Below the pieces are notes generated by a model. It did no database searches. It was given only the letters and a program-made list of their open reading frames with translations, and was not told the DNA's origin. A stretch of 64,000 nt of DNA. Source: an uncultured Collinsella sp. GTDB lineage: Bacteria; Actinomycetota; Coriobacteriia; Coriobacteriales; Coriobacteriaceae. The stretch spans positions 1-64,000 of the forward strand of contig UQIN01000015.1 of assembly GCA_900541035.1 (NCBI GenBank), given 5' to 3'. The position numbers were made by a program, and so were the translations under genes. Below are positions 9,143 to 17,043 of the stretch, piece by piece (positions within the stretch are counted from its first letter, which is position 1; each line of letters starts with the position of its first letter).

Positions 9143-10021
9143 CTAGCGCTCGACAAACGCCTCGATATCTCCCAGCAAGCGCTTTGCCTCCTGGCGGCCC
9201 TGAATATACAGATCGAGCAGCTTTGCCGAATCGTGCTCAACGTGACCGACCTCGACCGGCTTTTGCGGAGCGACGACCAACGCGCGGCCCTCGCGCTCAT
9301 ACTTCCACAGGTGCATACGCTGGATGTTGTAACGGTCGTGGCGTGTCTCGATAGCCTCGAGCAGATAGGGGTAGTCGGCATAACGCGCACGCGCGGCCGG
9401 CAAAAACTCGTAGGGCTTTTTCTCATACGAACGGTCCTGCGTGACAATGACGACCGCGCGATCGAAGCCCGCCTCCTCGAGCACATGCTCGATGGGGACC
9501 GAATCGGCCACGCCGCCGTCGACGTATTTGTGCCCGTCAATCTCGACCGGCGGCGTCACCAGCGGCAACGAGGTCGATGCGCGCACGGCGTCGAGATCGA
9601 GCACGGCGCTTTTGACCGGCAGGTACGTGGCGGTTCCAAAGAGCATGTCCGTCGCGACGGCGTACATCTCGATGGGGCTCGCGTCGAACGTCTCGTCGTC
9701 AAAGGGATCCAGGCGGTCCTGGACATCGTTGAAGATAAAGTCGTAACCCACAATGGAGCCCGTGGACGCAAACGATGCGGCGCCCATGAAGCGGCTGTCG
9801 TTGCAGAAAGCCAGGTTGATGCGGTTGGCACGGCCGATCTGGTGCGACTTGTAGTTCACGCCGTTGAGGGCGCCGGCCGATACGCCATATACCGCCGGAA
9901 TCTCGACGCCGGCCTCCATGAGAACGTCGAGCACACCCGCGGTAAACTGCCCGCGAAAACTACCGCCCTCCAGGACGAGCGCGACCTTGCCAGCGTTCTT
10001 TGCCTTATCTTCTGCAGTCAT
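9143..10021 (-). CDS. Patatin-like phospholipase
   Basis: A 292-residue member of the patatin/RssA family, serine acyl hydrolases acting on phospholipids or other acyl esters. The oxyanion loop LEGGSFRGQF (17-26), the nucleophile elbow GVSAG with Ser48 and the second catalytic residue Asp168 in VDGGVADS are all intact, so it is probably active. No signal peptide or membrane helix is visible; the acidic, soluble N terminus suggests a cytoplasmic enzyme. The ATG at 10021 follows GGAGGTCGAT. It stands alone between the ribosomal operon and the hairpin array. The substrate is unknown. Confidence 0.9.
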   Translation of the reverse strand: MTAEDKAKNAGKVALVLEGGSFRGQFTAGVLDVLMEAGVEIPAVYGVSAGALNGVNYKSHQIGRANRINLAFCNDSRFMGAASFASTGSIVGYDFIFNDVQDRLDPFDDETFDASPIEMYAVATDMLFGTATYLPVKSAVLDLDAVRASTSLPLVTPPVEIDGHKYVDGGVADSVPIEHVLEEAGFDRAVVIVTQDRSYEKKPYEFLPAARARYADYPYLLEAIETRHDRYNIQRMHLWKYEREGRALVVAPQKPVEVGHVEHDSAKLLDLYIQGRQEAKRLLGDIEAFVER

Positions 10022-10066
10022 ATCGACCTCCTGCGATTGCGTTTTGGCCTTCTTCTACCCAGTTTT

Positions 10067-10372
10067 GGGATGGAGGGCGCATGGGTTTTTCGAGGCGGCA
10101 GGTGAAGCGGAAAGTTTGTCCCAGTTTGTGGCGGAATTCCGGGATGCAGCTTCCGCTTGGACCGCCATTGGGAAAGCGCGTCCCGTTCTGAGCGCGGATT
10201 CCGGGATGAACTTTCCGCCAACAACCCATCCGGAAAATGCATCCCATTCTGAGCCGATATTCTGGGATGCAGCTTCCGCTTGAGGCGCCATCCGGAAACT
10301 ACGTCCCAGTCTGAATGCGGATTCCGGGACGTGCTTTCCGCCTGGGCTGCCATTGGGAAAGTGCGTCTCACC
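10067..10372. repeat. Tandem array of 61-62 bp imperfect palindromes
   Basis: GGGATG/GGGACG blocks recur at 10067, 10141, 10203, 10264 and 10326, spaced 74, 62, 61 and 62 bases. Within each of the last four units the block and the following CTTTCC-like arm are complementary to a GGAAAG...GTCCC arm about 30 bases later, so each unit can form a 12-14 bp stem. Arms differ between units, and several differences keep the pairing. Open frames across the array are products of the repetition. Confidence 0.75.
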
Positions 10373-10402
10373 CTTCGTTGATGCGGCGTTTTCTTTACGC
10401 CC

Positions 10403-10433
10403 GCGCCCTGCACAGGGTTCGATTCTCCGCGGT
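10403..10433 (+). repeat. 31-bp direct repeat, copy 1 (tmRNA T-arm-like)
   Basis: It matches the copy at 10615-10645 with two differences. It contains GTTCGATTCTCCGCG, also found at the 3' end of the neighbouring tmRNA but on the opposite strand. Confidence 0.7.
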
Positions 10434-10614
10434 TTGGGGGGAATCCGTTGACGCGGCGCATGGCCGGCTGAAATTCGATAAACATCGCATCCGTTTTGAG
10501 TCGGAAGCTTGCGCGGAGAATCCGCGTCTTTGCTTCGCAAATCCGCACCGGCTTCGGCCGCCTGCCGGCGTCCTCGCCCGCGGGCTACAAACGCTCCGCG
10601 TTTGTTTAACGCTC

Positions 10615-10645
10615 GCGCCCTGCATAGAGTTCGATTCTCCGCGGT
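10615..10645 (+). repeat. 31-bp direct repeat, copy 2 (tmRNA T-arm-like)
   Basis: Second copy, 212 bases after the first and just beyond the tmRNA terminator. It is inverted relative to the tmRNA 3' end at 10709-10730. Confidence 0.7.
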
Positions 10646-10656
10646 ATCTGTAAGTA

Positions 10657-10690
10657 ATAAAAAAGCAGGTAGAGACACTTCTCTACCTGC
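10657..10690 (-). terminator. Rho-independent terminator of ssrA
   Basis: A perfect 11-bp stem (10665-10675 with 10680-10690) with a 4-base loop is followed on the minus strand by TTTTTTATT. It ends 11 bases after the tmRNA 3' end. Confidence 0.9.
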
Positions 10691-10700
10691 CTGTAACTAT

Positions 10701-11064
10701 TGGTGGAGGCGCGGAGAATCGAACTCCGGTCCACGAAAGCCCCCTGATTGGCATCTCCAAGCTCAGTCGCTGGTTTAGTCTCGGACGCTTTGCGCGCAGC
10801 GACACGCTCGCGGCGTCCTAACCGGTTCGGTCTTAGCCTGCGCCATACCGATTACGTGCGCAGGAGCATTCCCCTAAAATGACGTCGCGCCGGTGCCGGG
10901 GAAATCACCGGGTTGACGCGCCGCTATAAACTAAGCAGCGAGAGCCATAGGCTCAAAAGAAGAGTTGTTGTCAATTCAATTTGACGGTACCCCTGTTTAA
11001 CGAGGCGAGGAGACCTCGGCTTGCTTCCTCTCTCAGAGCTATCGCGTCGAAACCAGTCGCCCCC
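10701..11064 (-). ncRNA. ssrA: tmRNA (trans-translation RNA)
   Basis: A 364-base one-piece tmRNA. The 5' end is GGGGGCGACTGGTTTCGACG, the family hallmark. The 3' end is the tRNA-like T arm GGAGTTCGATTCTCCGC followed by an encoded CCA. The 7-bp acceptor stem pairs GGGGGCG with CGCCTCC, with one G-U. The tag reading frame ends ...GCT CTC GCT GCT TAG and reads DNNSSFEPMALAA if the resume codon is GAC; the start of the tag is inferred. tmRNA with SmpB rescues stalled ribosomes and tags the products for proteolysis. A terminator follows directly. Confidence 0.95.
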
Positions 11065-11134
11065 GAATGTCGGGAAAGTCTGGATGGTATCGGGCCTGCA
11101 AACACCCGATAACCGTCGACTTTTCAAGGAACAT

Positions 11135-11150
11135 GCGGGGCAAGCCCCGC
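11135..11150. repeat. GC-rich palindrome upstream of ssrA
   Basis: Two 7-base arms (GCGGGGC / GCCCCGC) are separated by AA. It lies between the tmRNA and the divergent hypothetical gene. No T-run follows, and its function is unknown. Confidence 0.4.
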
Positions 11151-11303
11151 TTGTGGAGTGTTATCTTACCACGTTCTGAAAGCGGACAGCTGTTCTATGC
11201 ACGAGCTGTGAAGACCCCAATGTGCGCCGCACTTCGCACTTTTGTTACCGATCGCGTCACGTATATTTTCGCCAAGCAAAATTGACCCGTCGAAAGGACC
11301 GTT

Positions 11304-11738
11304 ATGGATACCAAGCAGCAACTCGTCAATGCCCTCGCAGGCCTGGGCTCAACCATTACCGAAACTATGGATGTCATCGAGGGCTTTGTCCCCTGCGGAC
11401 ATCCCGCCCTCACGGTATCGAACGCACTCGTCGCGCTGGACGCTGACGATGATGCAGCTCTCGCCCAGCAGCTTGAGACCGTCGAGGGCTTTATCGACCA
11501 CGTGAGTGAGAACCGAGGCGTGTCCGCCTACCACGACATCGAGGTCGAGCTCGCGGGCCCCAAAGCCGATCTGCTCGCAGCAATCCGCGAGGTAGGCGCC
11601 CTTATGCAGACCGCAGGCGTCAAGAACACCGAGGTCAACGAGTGGGTCTACCGCAGTCTGGCAGCACTCGACAGCTCCGAAGAAAAGGCAGCCGAGCAGC
11701 TCGCAGAAAGTCCCACCATTAAGGCCGAGCTTTTGTAA
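11304..11738 (+). CDS. Conserved hypothetical helical protein
   Basis: 144 residues, acidic, without signal peptide or membrane segment. I do not recognise a family. It is strongly alpha-helical in composition (long Ala/Glu/Leu runs such as LAALDSSEEKAAEQLAE) with one Cys-His pair in FVPCGHPALT. The ATG at 11304 follows GAAAGGACC. It reads away from ssrA and converges on the toxin-antitoxin pair, with a shared hairpin between the stop codons. Normal codon use for the window suggests a real resident gene. Role unknown. Confidence 0.75.
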   Translation: MDTKQQLVNALAGLGSTITETMDVIEGFVPCGHPALTVSNALVALDADDDAALAQQLETVEGFIDHVSENRGVSAYHDIEVELAGPKADLLAAIREVGALMQTAGVKNTEVNEWVYRSLAALDSSEEKAAEQLAESPTIKAELL

Positions 11739-11747
11739 ATAGCAGAC

Positions 11748-11784
11748 GCGGGCCCCTTGGCGCATCGTCGTCCAAGAGGCCCGC
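11748..11784. terminator. Probable bidirectional terminator hairpin
   Basis: A 13-bp stem with one mismatch (11748-11760 with 11772-11784) lies between two convergent genes. No strong T-run follows on either side. Confidence 0.55.
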
Positions 11785-11796
11785 AAACAGTTTGCG

Positions 11797-12312
11797 TCAA
11801 CCGATAGCCGCGCGGGCGCGTTCGGCCAAAGCAAGAATCGGCATCATTTGACGCGGGGTCTTTGCTGCAAGATCGGCATGTTCGAGCAGCTTGCGATCGT
11901 TGGTCACCAAGTAATCGACCTGCGCGCGCTTGCACGCGGCGAGTACCAAGTTGTCTTCGTAATCGCGATGGAGCACTAAGTATTTGTCGGCCAGCCAAAG
12001 GTCCGACGCATCTGCACCCACGGCCGTGGCGTTTTCGGTCATGTTCCGAACAAACGCCAGCGCCGCATCGCCAATCGCGCGGGCAGAAGCCTCGTCGAGC
12101 GCTCCCCCGCTGGCAAGAACGCTACGCTTGAGCTCGTGTTGGACAACGTACAGTACGTCCTTAGCGATATGCACCGGAAAGAACAGCGATGCCCCCGCCT
12201 CCGTCGCCTGCCCAATAAACGCACGCGCGGCAAGCGACTCGGCATGGTCAACACAAAACGAATCAACCCATACGTTGGCGTCCACCATGATCTTGAGAGG
12301 GGCTCCGCTCAC
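11797..12312 (-). CDS. PIN-domain toxin (VapC-like RNase)
   Basis: A 171-residue single PIN domain. The conserved acidic residues are visible: Asp11 in MVDANVWVDSF, the pair in YEDNLVLAA and the Asp of LVTNDRKLL. PIN toxins cut RNA (tRNA or rRNA in VapC) when the antitoxin is lost; that activity is from the family. I chose the GTG at 12312 because it overlaps the antitoxin stop as GTGA and lies behind AAAAGGGGATG. This gives tight coupling to the upstream antitoxin. The open frame extends further upstream, but only across the antitoxin. The domain is slightly longer than typical VapC. Confidence 0.85.
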   Translation of the reverse strand: MSGAPLKIMVDANVWVDSFCVDHAESLAARAFIGQATEAGASLFFPVHIAKDVLYVVQHELKRSVLASGGALDEASARAIGDAALAFVRNMTENATAVGADASDLWLADKYLVLHRDYEDNLVLAACKRAQVDYLVTNDRKLLEHADLAAKTPRQMMPILALAERARAAIG

Positions 12313-12662
12313 AGGATCATCCCCTTTTGGCGATAGCGCTCGTCCATGGCTTCGGAATAGATTGTGTCCCAATCGCGATCGTCGGATACGGGCGACGCAG
12401 CGATGCCCAAATCTGCATAAAGCCGGTCTGCCGCTGCCCACGACGCGGCGAACGGAGTATCGTGCGCGACGGTCTGTTGCCGGTCGTCGACGGCCGCAAG
12501 CACTTCCTCGCACTGCCCGCCGCCCTGCGCGACCTTGGCCACGACCTTTTTGATGAGCTCGGGCAGTGATCTGTCCGAAAGCCGCAACGCTTCCTCGGCG
12601 CGCTCTTTAACCGAGCGATCTACGCGAACATTCACCTGCGCCATGCTGCCAACGGTAGCCAT
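12309..12662 (-). CDS. DinJ/RelB-like antitoxin paired with the PIN toxin
   Basis: 117 residues. The N terminus (AQVNVRVDRSVKERAEEA, then SDRSLPELIKKVVAKVA) has the ribbon-helix-helix pattern of DinJ/RelB antitoxins: a short beta strand, then two helices. The remaining acidic part should wrap the toxin. I chose MATVGS at 12662 because AAGGTGAGG precedes it and the operator then lies outside the coding region. It overlaps the toxin by 4 bases. DinJ-type antitoxins normally pair with YafQ/RelE toxins, so pairing with a PIN protein is less common. The pair is probably autoregulated through the palindrome upstream. Confidence 0.82.
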   Translation of the reverse strand: MATVGSMAQVNVRVDRSVKERAEEALRLSDRSLPELIKKVVAKVAQGGGQCEEVLAAVDDRQQTVAHDTPFAASWAAADRLYADLGIAASPVSDDRDWDTIYSEAMDERYRQKGMIL

Positions 12663-12685
12663 CTCAACCTCACCTTCAGCATTTA

Positions 12686-12698
12686 CTAGCATTGCTAG
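12686..12698. promoter_or_regulatory. Palindromic operator of the toxin-antitoxin pair
   Basis: A perfect 13-base inverted repeat, CTAGCA-T-TGCTAG, sits directly after the -10 box and 24 bases before the antitoxin start. This is where an RHH antitoxin would repress its own promoter. Confidence 0.6.
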
Positions 12699-12702
12699 CA
12701 CG

Positions 12703-12731
12703 AGCATATATCCGAGCTAACATCTCGTCAA
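12703..12731 (-). promoter_or_regulatory. Promoter of the toxin-antitoxin pair
   Basis: On the minus strand TTGACG (12726-12731) and TATGCT (12703-12708) are separated by 17 bases, adjoining the palindromic operator. Confidence 0.65.
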
Positions 12732-12782
12732 ACAAAAGAAGGCCTGCACCCTGGCGGCTGCGGTGCCGCCAGGGTGCAGGCC
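12732..12782 (-). terminator. Rho-independent terminator of the P-type ATPase gene
   Basis: A perfect 18-bp stem (12741-12758 with 12765-12782) with a 6-base loop is followed on the minus strand by TTCTTTTGTTT. The T-rich tail runs into the -35 box of the next promoter. Confidence 0.92.
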
Positions 12783-12801
12783 ATATACTCAATCGAAAAC
12801 G

Positions 12802-14877
12802 CTAACGCAGGTACGCCTTTGCGTTGCCCAGGCTGTAGGCGATCGTTGAGCCGTTGTGCAGCAGCGACGACGCCTGCGGAGTAATCATGCCGGTAATACC
12901 CAATGCCAACAGCGCCGAGTTGGTGAGCATCACCTTGGAATACGAACTCGTCAGACGGTCGATAAGCCCCTGACTCATGCGGCGCAGGCGCACGATCGCG
13001 GCGAGATCTGTATCGGTCAGGATGATATCGGCGACCTCCTTGGCGATGTCGCTTCCACCGCCCATTGCCAGCCCCACGTCGGCCAAACCGAGCGCCGGCG
13101 AATCGTTGACGCCGTCGCCCACCATGGCAACGTGGCGCCCCTCGCCCTTAATGCGCTCAACATACGCGTACTTGTCCTCGGGCAGCAGCTCGGCCTTAAA
13201 CTCGTCGACACCCGCCTCGCGAGCAATGCGCTCGGCCGTGCGCTCCGAGTCGCCCGTGAGCATGACCACATGCTTAACGCCCAACGCGTGCAAGTCGGCG
13301 ATAGCCTCGCGAACCCCGGGCTTAAGCGGGTCCTCGATACCGAGCACGCCCACAACGGTGCCATCGACCGCCAGGTACAGCGGCGACAGCCCCTGCATCT
13401 GGGACTCGATTTGCTCCTTAATGTCGGACTCGAGCTGCGCGCTCTCATCCTCAAATACAAAGTGCGCGGAACCGATGATGGCGCGACGCCCTTCAATGGA
13501 CGAAGCGATGCCGTGCGCCACGATGTACTCGACGGCGGCATGGCGCTCGCGGTGCTCGAGCCCGCGCTCGCGGGCGGCGTTGACCACGGCACGCGCCACC
13601 GGATGCGGAAAATGCTCCTCCAAGCAAGCGGAAAGGCGCAGGATCTCGTCCTCGCTCCAACCATCGGTGGTGAGCACGCAGGCAAGACGCGGCTGCGCCT
13701 CGGTAAGCGTGCCGGTCTTATCAAACACAATGGTGTCGGCCTTGGCAAACGACTCAAAGTACTTGGCGCCCTTGACCATAACACCCATCTTGGCAGCATC
13801 GCTCATGGCAGTCATGACGGCGACGGAACCCGTGAGCTTGAGTGCGCACGAGTAGTCGACCATCAGTGCCGCCGAGGTCTTGATGAGGCTGCGGGTGGTA
13901 AGCGCAACCAGGCCCGCGAGCAGGAAGTTCCACGGGACGATCTTGTTGGCGAGGTCTTCCATGTGCGACTGGCCCTCGGACTTGAGCGAATCGGCCGTCT
14001 GCACGAGCGAGACGATCGAGCGGAGCTTGGTCTGCGCCGTGTTGGCGCGCACGCGCACCAAGATGCTGCCGTCTTCCACGACGGTACCGGCGAACACATC
14101 GTCGCCCACGCTGCGCTCGACGGCCAGCGGCTCGCCGGTCAGGGTCGCCTGGTTGACCATAGCGCTCCCCTGCTCGACAACACCGTCGATGCAAATGGAC
14201 ATGCCAGTGCGCACGGCGACCAAATCGCCGGGCTCGAGCTCGGTCGCGGCAACGCTTACCTCGGTGTCGCCGACAACCTTTTGCGCCTTGTCGGGCACAT
14301 CGAGCAGCGAGTTGATGAGCTCGTTTTCGCTCATGGCGCGCGTGTAGTCCTCGAGCAGCTCGCCCACGTTGAGCAAGAACATTGTCTGGCCCGCGGTGTC
14401 GACATCACGCTTGACGAACGAAATGCCGATGGCCGAAGCGTCGAGCACAGGAACGGTCAGGCGCGGCTGTGCCAGCTCATGAAGGGCAGCGCGCAAAAAT
14501 GCCATGTAACCGGCCACGACAAACACCGCACGCAGAGGTGTCGGCAAGAACCAACGGCGCGCGTAGTGGGCGCCGATAAGTGTGGCAAGATCCATGACGA
14601 GCTTGTGCTTGCGCGGCTCGAGTTGCATCACGTAGCCCGACTTGGCATCGGCGATAGCTTGAGCATCGAGCGCGCCCAAGGCATCGAGCACGCTCGCGCG
14701 GCGCGGCTCGTCGTACTCCAGCGCCATCTGGCCAATGCGGCCATACACGCGCACCTTGCGCACGCCATCGATGTCGCCGCCAAGCTTTAGAAGCGCATCG
14801 AGATCGCTCTCTGGCACAGGACCCGCCAACTGAAGGCGGGTCCTGCCAGGGATCTCGCTGATAATCGAGAATCTCAT
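12802..14877 (-). CDS. P1B-type metal-transporting ATPase with an unusual YSC membrane motif
   Basis: A 691-residue membrane pump. Residues 1-70 resemble an HMA_2-type domain but lack a CxxC metal site. The ATPase core is complete: actuator TGE (247-249), phosphorylation DKTGT (386-390), the P1B-specific HP dipeptide (424-425) and GDGVND (587-592). In the metal-binding helix, where CPC, SPC or TPC is usual, the sequence is DYSCALKL (341-348), so the conserved proline is replaced. A subgroup of anaerobe P1B ATPases appears to share this, but the metal is not known to me. The start at 14877 is supported by homology from the first residue. The small membrane protein 18 bases upstream is probably co-transcribed and a partner. 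Confidence 0.88.
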   Translation of the reverse strand: MRFSIISEIPGRTRLQLAGPVPESDLDALLKLGGDIDGVRKVRVYGRIGQMALEYDEPRRASVLDALGALDAQAIADAKSGYVMQLEPRKHKLVMDLATLIGAHYARRWFLPTPLRAVFVVAGYMAFLRAALHELAQPRLTVPVLDASAIGISFVKRDVDTAGQTMFLLNVGELLEDYTRAMSENELINSLLDVPDKAQKVVGDTEVSVAATELEPGDLVAVRTGMSICIDGVVEQGSAMVNQATLTGEPLAVERSVGDDVFAGTVVEDGSILVRVRANTAQTKLRSIVSLVQTADSLKSEGQSHMEDLANKIVPWNFLLAGLVALTTRSLIKTSAALMVDYSCALKLTGSVAVMTAMSDAAKMGVMVKGAKYFESFAKADTIVFDKTGTLTEAQPRLACVLTTDGWSEDEILRLSACLEEHFPHPVARAVVNAARERGLEHRERHAAVEYIVAHGIASSIEGRRAIIGSAHFVFEDESAQLESDIKEQIESQMQGLSPLYLAVDGTVVGVLGIEDPLKPGVREAIADLHALGVKHVVMLTGDSERTAERIAREAGVDEFKAELLPEDKYAYVERIKGEGRHVAMVGDGVNDSPALGLADVGLAMGGGSDIAKEVADIILTDTDLAAIVRLRRMSQGLIDRLTSSYSKVMLTNSALLALGITGMITPQASSLLHNGSTIAYSLGNAKAYLR

Positions 14878-14895
14878 AGTTTGTGCCTGGGAGCG

Positions 14896-15141
14896 CTACT
14901 CGGCTGCCTCGTCAGCAGCGGCCTCGCTCTGGGTGATGTAAGCAGCCTCGGCAACCATGTCGTCGACATTAGCCTTGGCCTGCTCGACCATGTCCTGGTA
15001 GCCGTTCTTGATGCGCATGCCGCACGCGATACCCTGCACGCAGGCATTCTTTACCGGAGCGCTGGTAAGCAGCTTGATGCCGGCCGTGCCAAGCAGAAAA
15101 CCGCCACCGACAAGCAGGGTGTTAAACGTCGACTTCTTCAT
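14896..15141 (-). CDS. Small membrane protein next to the P-type ATPase (DUF6110-like)
   Basis: 81 residues. One hydrophobic N-terminal segment (TLLVGGGFLLGTAGIKLL, about residues 8-25) is followed by a charged helical tail ending EAAADEAAE. It resembles the short DUF6110-type proteins I recall beside this ATPase class; I cannot verify the family here. The start MKKSTFNTLL (15141) is chosen because AAGGGAGAAG precedes it. It lies 18 bases upstream of the ATPase on the same strand. A role as accessory or metal-delivery subunit is inferred from context only. Confidence 0.7.
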   Translation of the reverse strand: MKKSTFNTLLVGGGFLLGTAGIKLLTSAPVKNACVQGIACGMRIKNGYQDMVEQAKANVDDMVAEAAYITQSEAAADEAAE

Positions 15142-15246
15142 GTTGCTTCTCCCTTTTGCCGCACAAGCGCGGCATGGTGCCTTAGCACCCGAGTTCATTA
15201 GTTTGCTCGAGCACGCTTTGAGACTAGTTTAGTCGAACTATTATGG

Positions 15247-17043
15247 TCAACCAAAGTTAACCTTTGGAAATCTTGGTCCCCTTTCCTGCAGCTGCCAGGC
15301 AGCCGCTTCCTTTTGCAGTGCGACCATACGGGCAAATTCTCCACCTGCCGCCTTGAGCTGAGCCGAAGCACCCTGCTCGGCAACCACACCATCCTTGAGC
15401 ACAACGATTTTGTCGGCATTTTCCACCGTACGCATACGGTGGGCAATAACGATAACCGTCTTACCTGCAAGCAGACGGGAGAGTGCCTGCTGTACCACGG
15501 TCTCATTCTCCACATCCAAGCTTGCCGTCGCCTCGTCCAACAGCACGATGGGCGCGTCTTTGAGCAGCGCGCGGGCGATGGAGATGCGCTGGCGCTCGCC
15601 ACCGGAGAGTTTGGAGCCGTTCTCGCCGATCATGGTGTCGTAGCCCTGCGGCATGCGGTTCACGAACTCGTCGCAGTTGGCGGCACGCGCGGCCGCAAGC
15701 ACTTCCTCATCGGTGGCATCACGACGCCCGAGGCGGATGTTTCCCATCACCGTGTCGTCAAAGAGCAGCACGTCTTGGAACACAATGGCGTAGTCGCGCA
15801 GCAGCACCTCGGGATCAACGCCCGCAACATCCACGCCACCCACGGTGACCGTGCCTTCGGTGGCATCCCAAAAGCGCGCGGCCAGGCGGCTCACCGTAGA
15901 CTTACCGGAACCCGAAGGACCGACCAGCGCCGTAACTTCGCCTTCCTTGGCGGTAAAGCTCACATCGGTAAGAACTTTCTCGCCGGCACGGCCGTCCTCG
16001 CCCGCACCATAGCCAAATGCCACGTGATCGAACACCACATCGTGGCCCACGGGCTCAAATTTCTCGCTGCCCCGCGCCACAGGCTCTTCCATGATGGAAT
16101 GCATGCGCTTGGCAGACGACTCGGCGGCAAACAGCTCGGACATTAACATTAACGCTTGGTCAAAGGGTGCATAGATACGGCTCACCATAAGCAGGAAGGC
16201 AAACATCACCAAAAAGTCGACCTGCCCGGAGGCGACCATCGCGGCACCCGTGACCAGCGTGGTGGCAATGCCCAGACGCAGGATGGCAAAGGCGGAGTTA
16301 ACCAAAAGCCCGTTAGCGAGCTCGCCCTTGGTGGTCTCGCGCTCCTCGGCATCGATCACGGCGTTGAGTCCCTCAAGATAATGGGCCTCCTGGTTGGTGG
16401 CGCGGATCTCGCGAACGCAGTCGAGCGTCTCTTGAATTGCCTCGGTAACCTTGACCTTCTCGGCACGCACGCGGTCGAACACCGGAGTCATGGGGCCGCG
16501 TGTTAGATACAGCACGGCAAAGGCCACGGGAACGCTCCAAAACGCCGCGATCGCCAGCTGCCAGCAAAAGAACAGCGACGCCACGAACACAATGGCGCTT
16601 GCGATGATGGCACCCCAAAGCTCTCCCAGCACGTGGCTGTAGGCGTGCTCCATGGCCTGGACGTCGCCCATGATGGTCTCGGTTAAATCGGCCAGATCAC
16701 GACGACCAAAAAACGACAGCGGCAGTTTGCGCAAGCGCTCGGCGATCTCCATACGCTGCTTGCCGCACTCCTCGTAAAAGATGCAGTAGGTGTAGTAATA
16801 CTGCTGCCAGTTAGAGGCAAAGAGCAACACAAAAAAGACCAGGAGGCCGCCCACAATCGGCAGGGCATCCGGCAGGTCGGCGCCGATGGCGAGATGTTCG
16901 ACAAAACCGGCCATGACCAGGAATAAAAAGCCCATGCCGGCCATGGTAATGAGATTAGTGAGCGTGGTCCAGAAAATGCCACGTTTTACGCCGGCGACGC
17001 CTTTATCGGATAGGAAATACTTCTTTTGGAATGAGGCGAACAT
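15247..17043 (-). CDS. ABC exporter half-transporter, second gene of a pair
   Basis: A 598-residue fused ABC exporter subunit: six-helix membrane domain (about 20-320), then an ATPase with Walker A GPSGSGKST, signature LSGGERQR, Walker B IVLLDEAT and the H-loop of VIAHR. All catalytic elements look intact. It starts directly at the stop of the preceding gene (TAA ATG, no gap), so the two halves are translationally linked and probably form a heterodimer. An AraC regulator is divergent. Pairs of this kind with AraC regulators export or import siderophores or peptides in other bacteria; the substrate here is unknown. Confidence 0.92.
   Translation of the reverse strand: MFASFQKKYFLSDKGVAGVKRGIFWTTLTNLITMAGMGFLFLVMAGFVEHLAIGADLPDALPIVGGLLVFFVLLFASNWQQYYYTYCIFYEECGKQRMEIAERLRKLPLSFFGRRDLADLTETIMGDVQAMEHAYSHVLGELWGAIIASAIVFVASLFFCWQLAIAAFWSVPVAFAVLYLTRGPMTPVFDRVRAEKVKVTEAIQETLDCVREIRATNQEAHYLEGLNAVIDAEERETTKGELANGLLVNSAFAILRLGIATTLVTGAAMVASGQVDFLVMFAFLLMVSRIYAPFDQALMLMSELFAAESSAKRMHSIMEEPVARGSEKFEPVGHDVVFDHVAFGYGAGEDGRAGEKVLTDVSFTAKEGEVTALVGPSGSGKSTVSRLAARFWDATEGTVTVGGVDVAGVDPEVLLRDYAIVFQDVLLFDDTVMGNIRLGRRDATDEEVLAAARAANCDEFVNRMPQGYDTMIGENGSKLSGGERQRISIARALLKDAPIVLLDEATASLDVENETVVQQALSRLLAGKTVIVIAHRMRTVENADKIVVLKDGVVAEQGASAQLKAAGGEFARMVALQKEAAAWQLQERGPRFPKVNFG

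Noticed and set aside
10067..10372. Possible CRISPR array
   Set aside because: The whole 61-62 base unit is repeated with divergence; there are no unique spacers between constant repeats and no cas genes.
10018..10678. Open frames of 176 and 207 codons on the minus strand
   Set aside because: They read through the hairpin array and the ssrA terminator; the repeated peptide comes from the DNA repeat.
15198..15240. Terminator after the small membrane protein or the ABC pair
   Set aside because: Only a weak short stem and no T-run.
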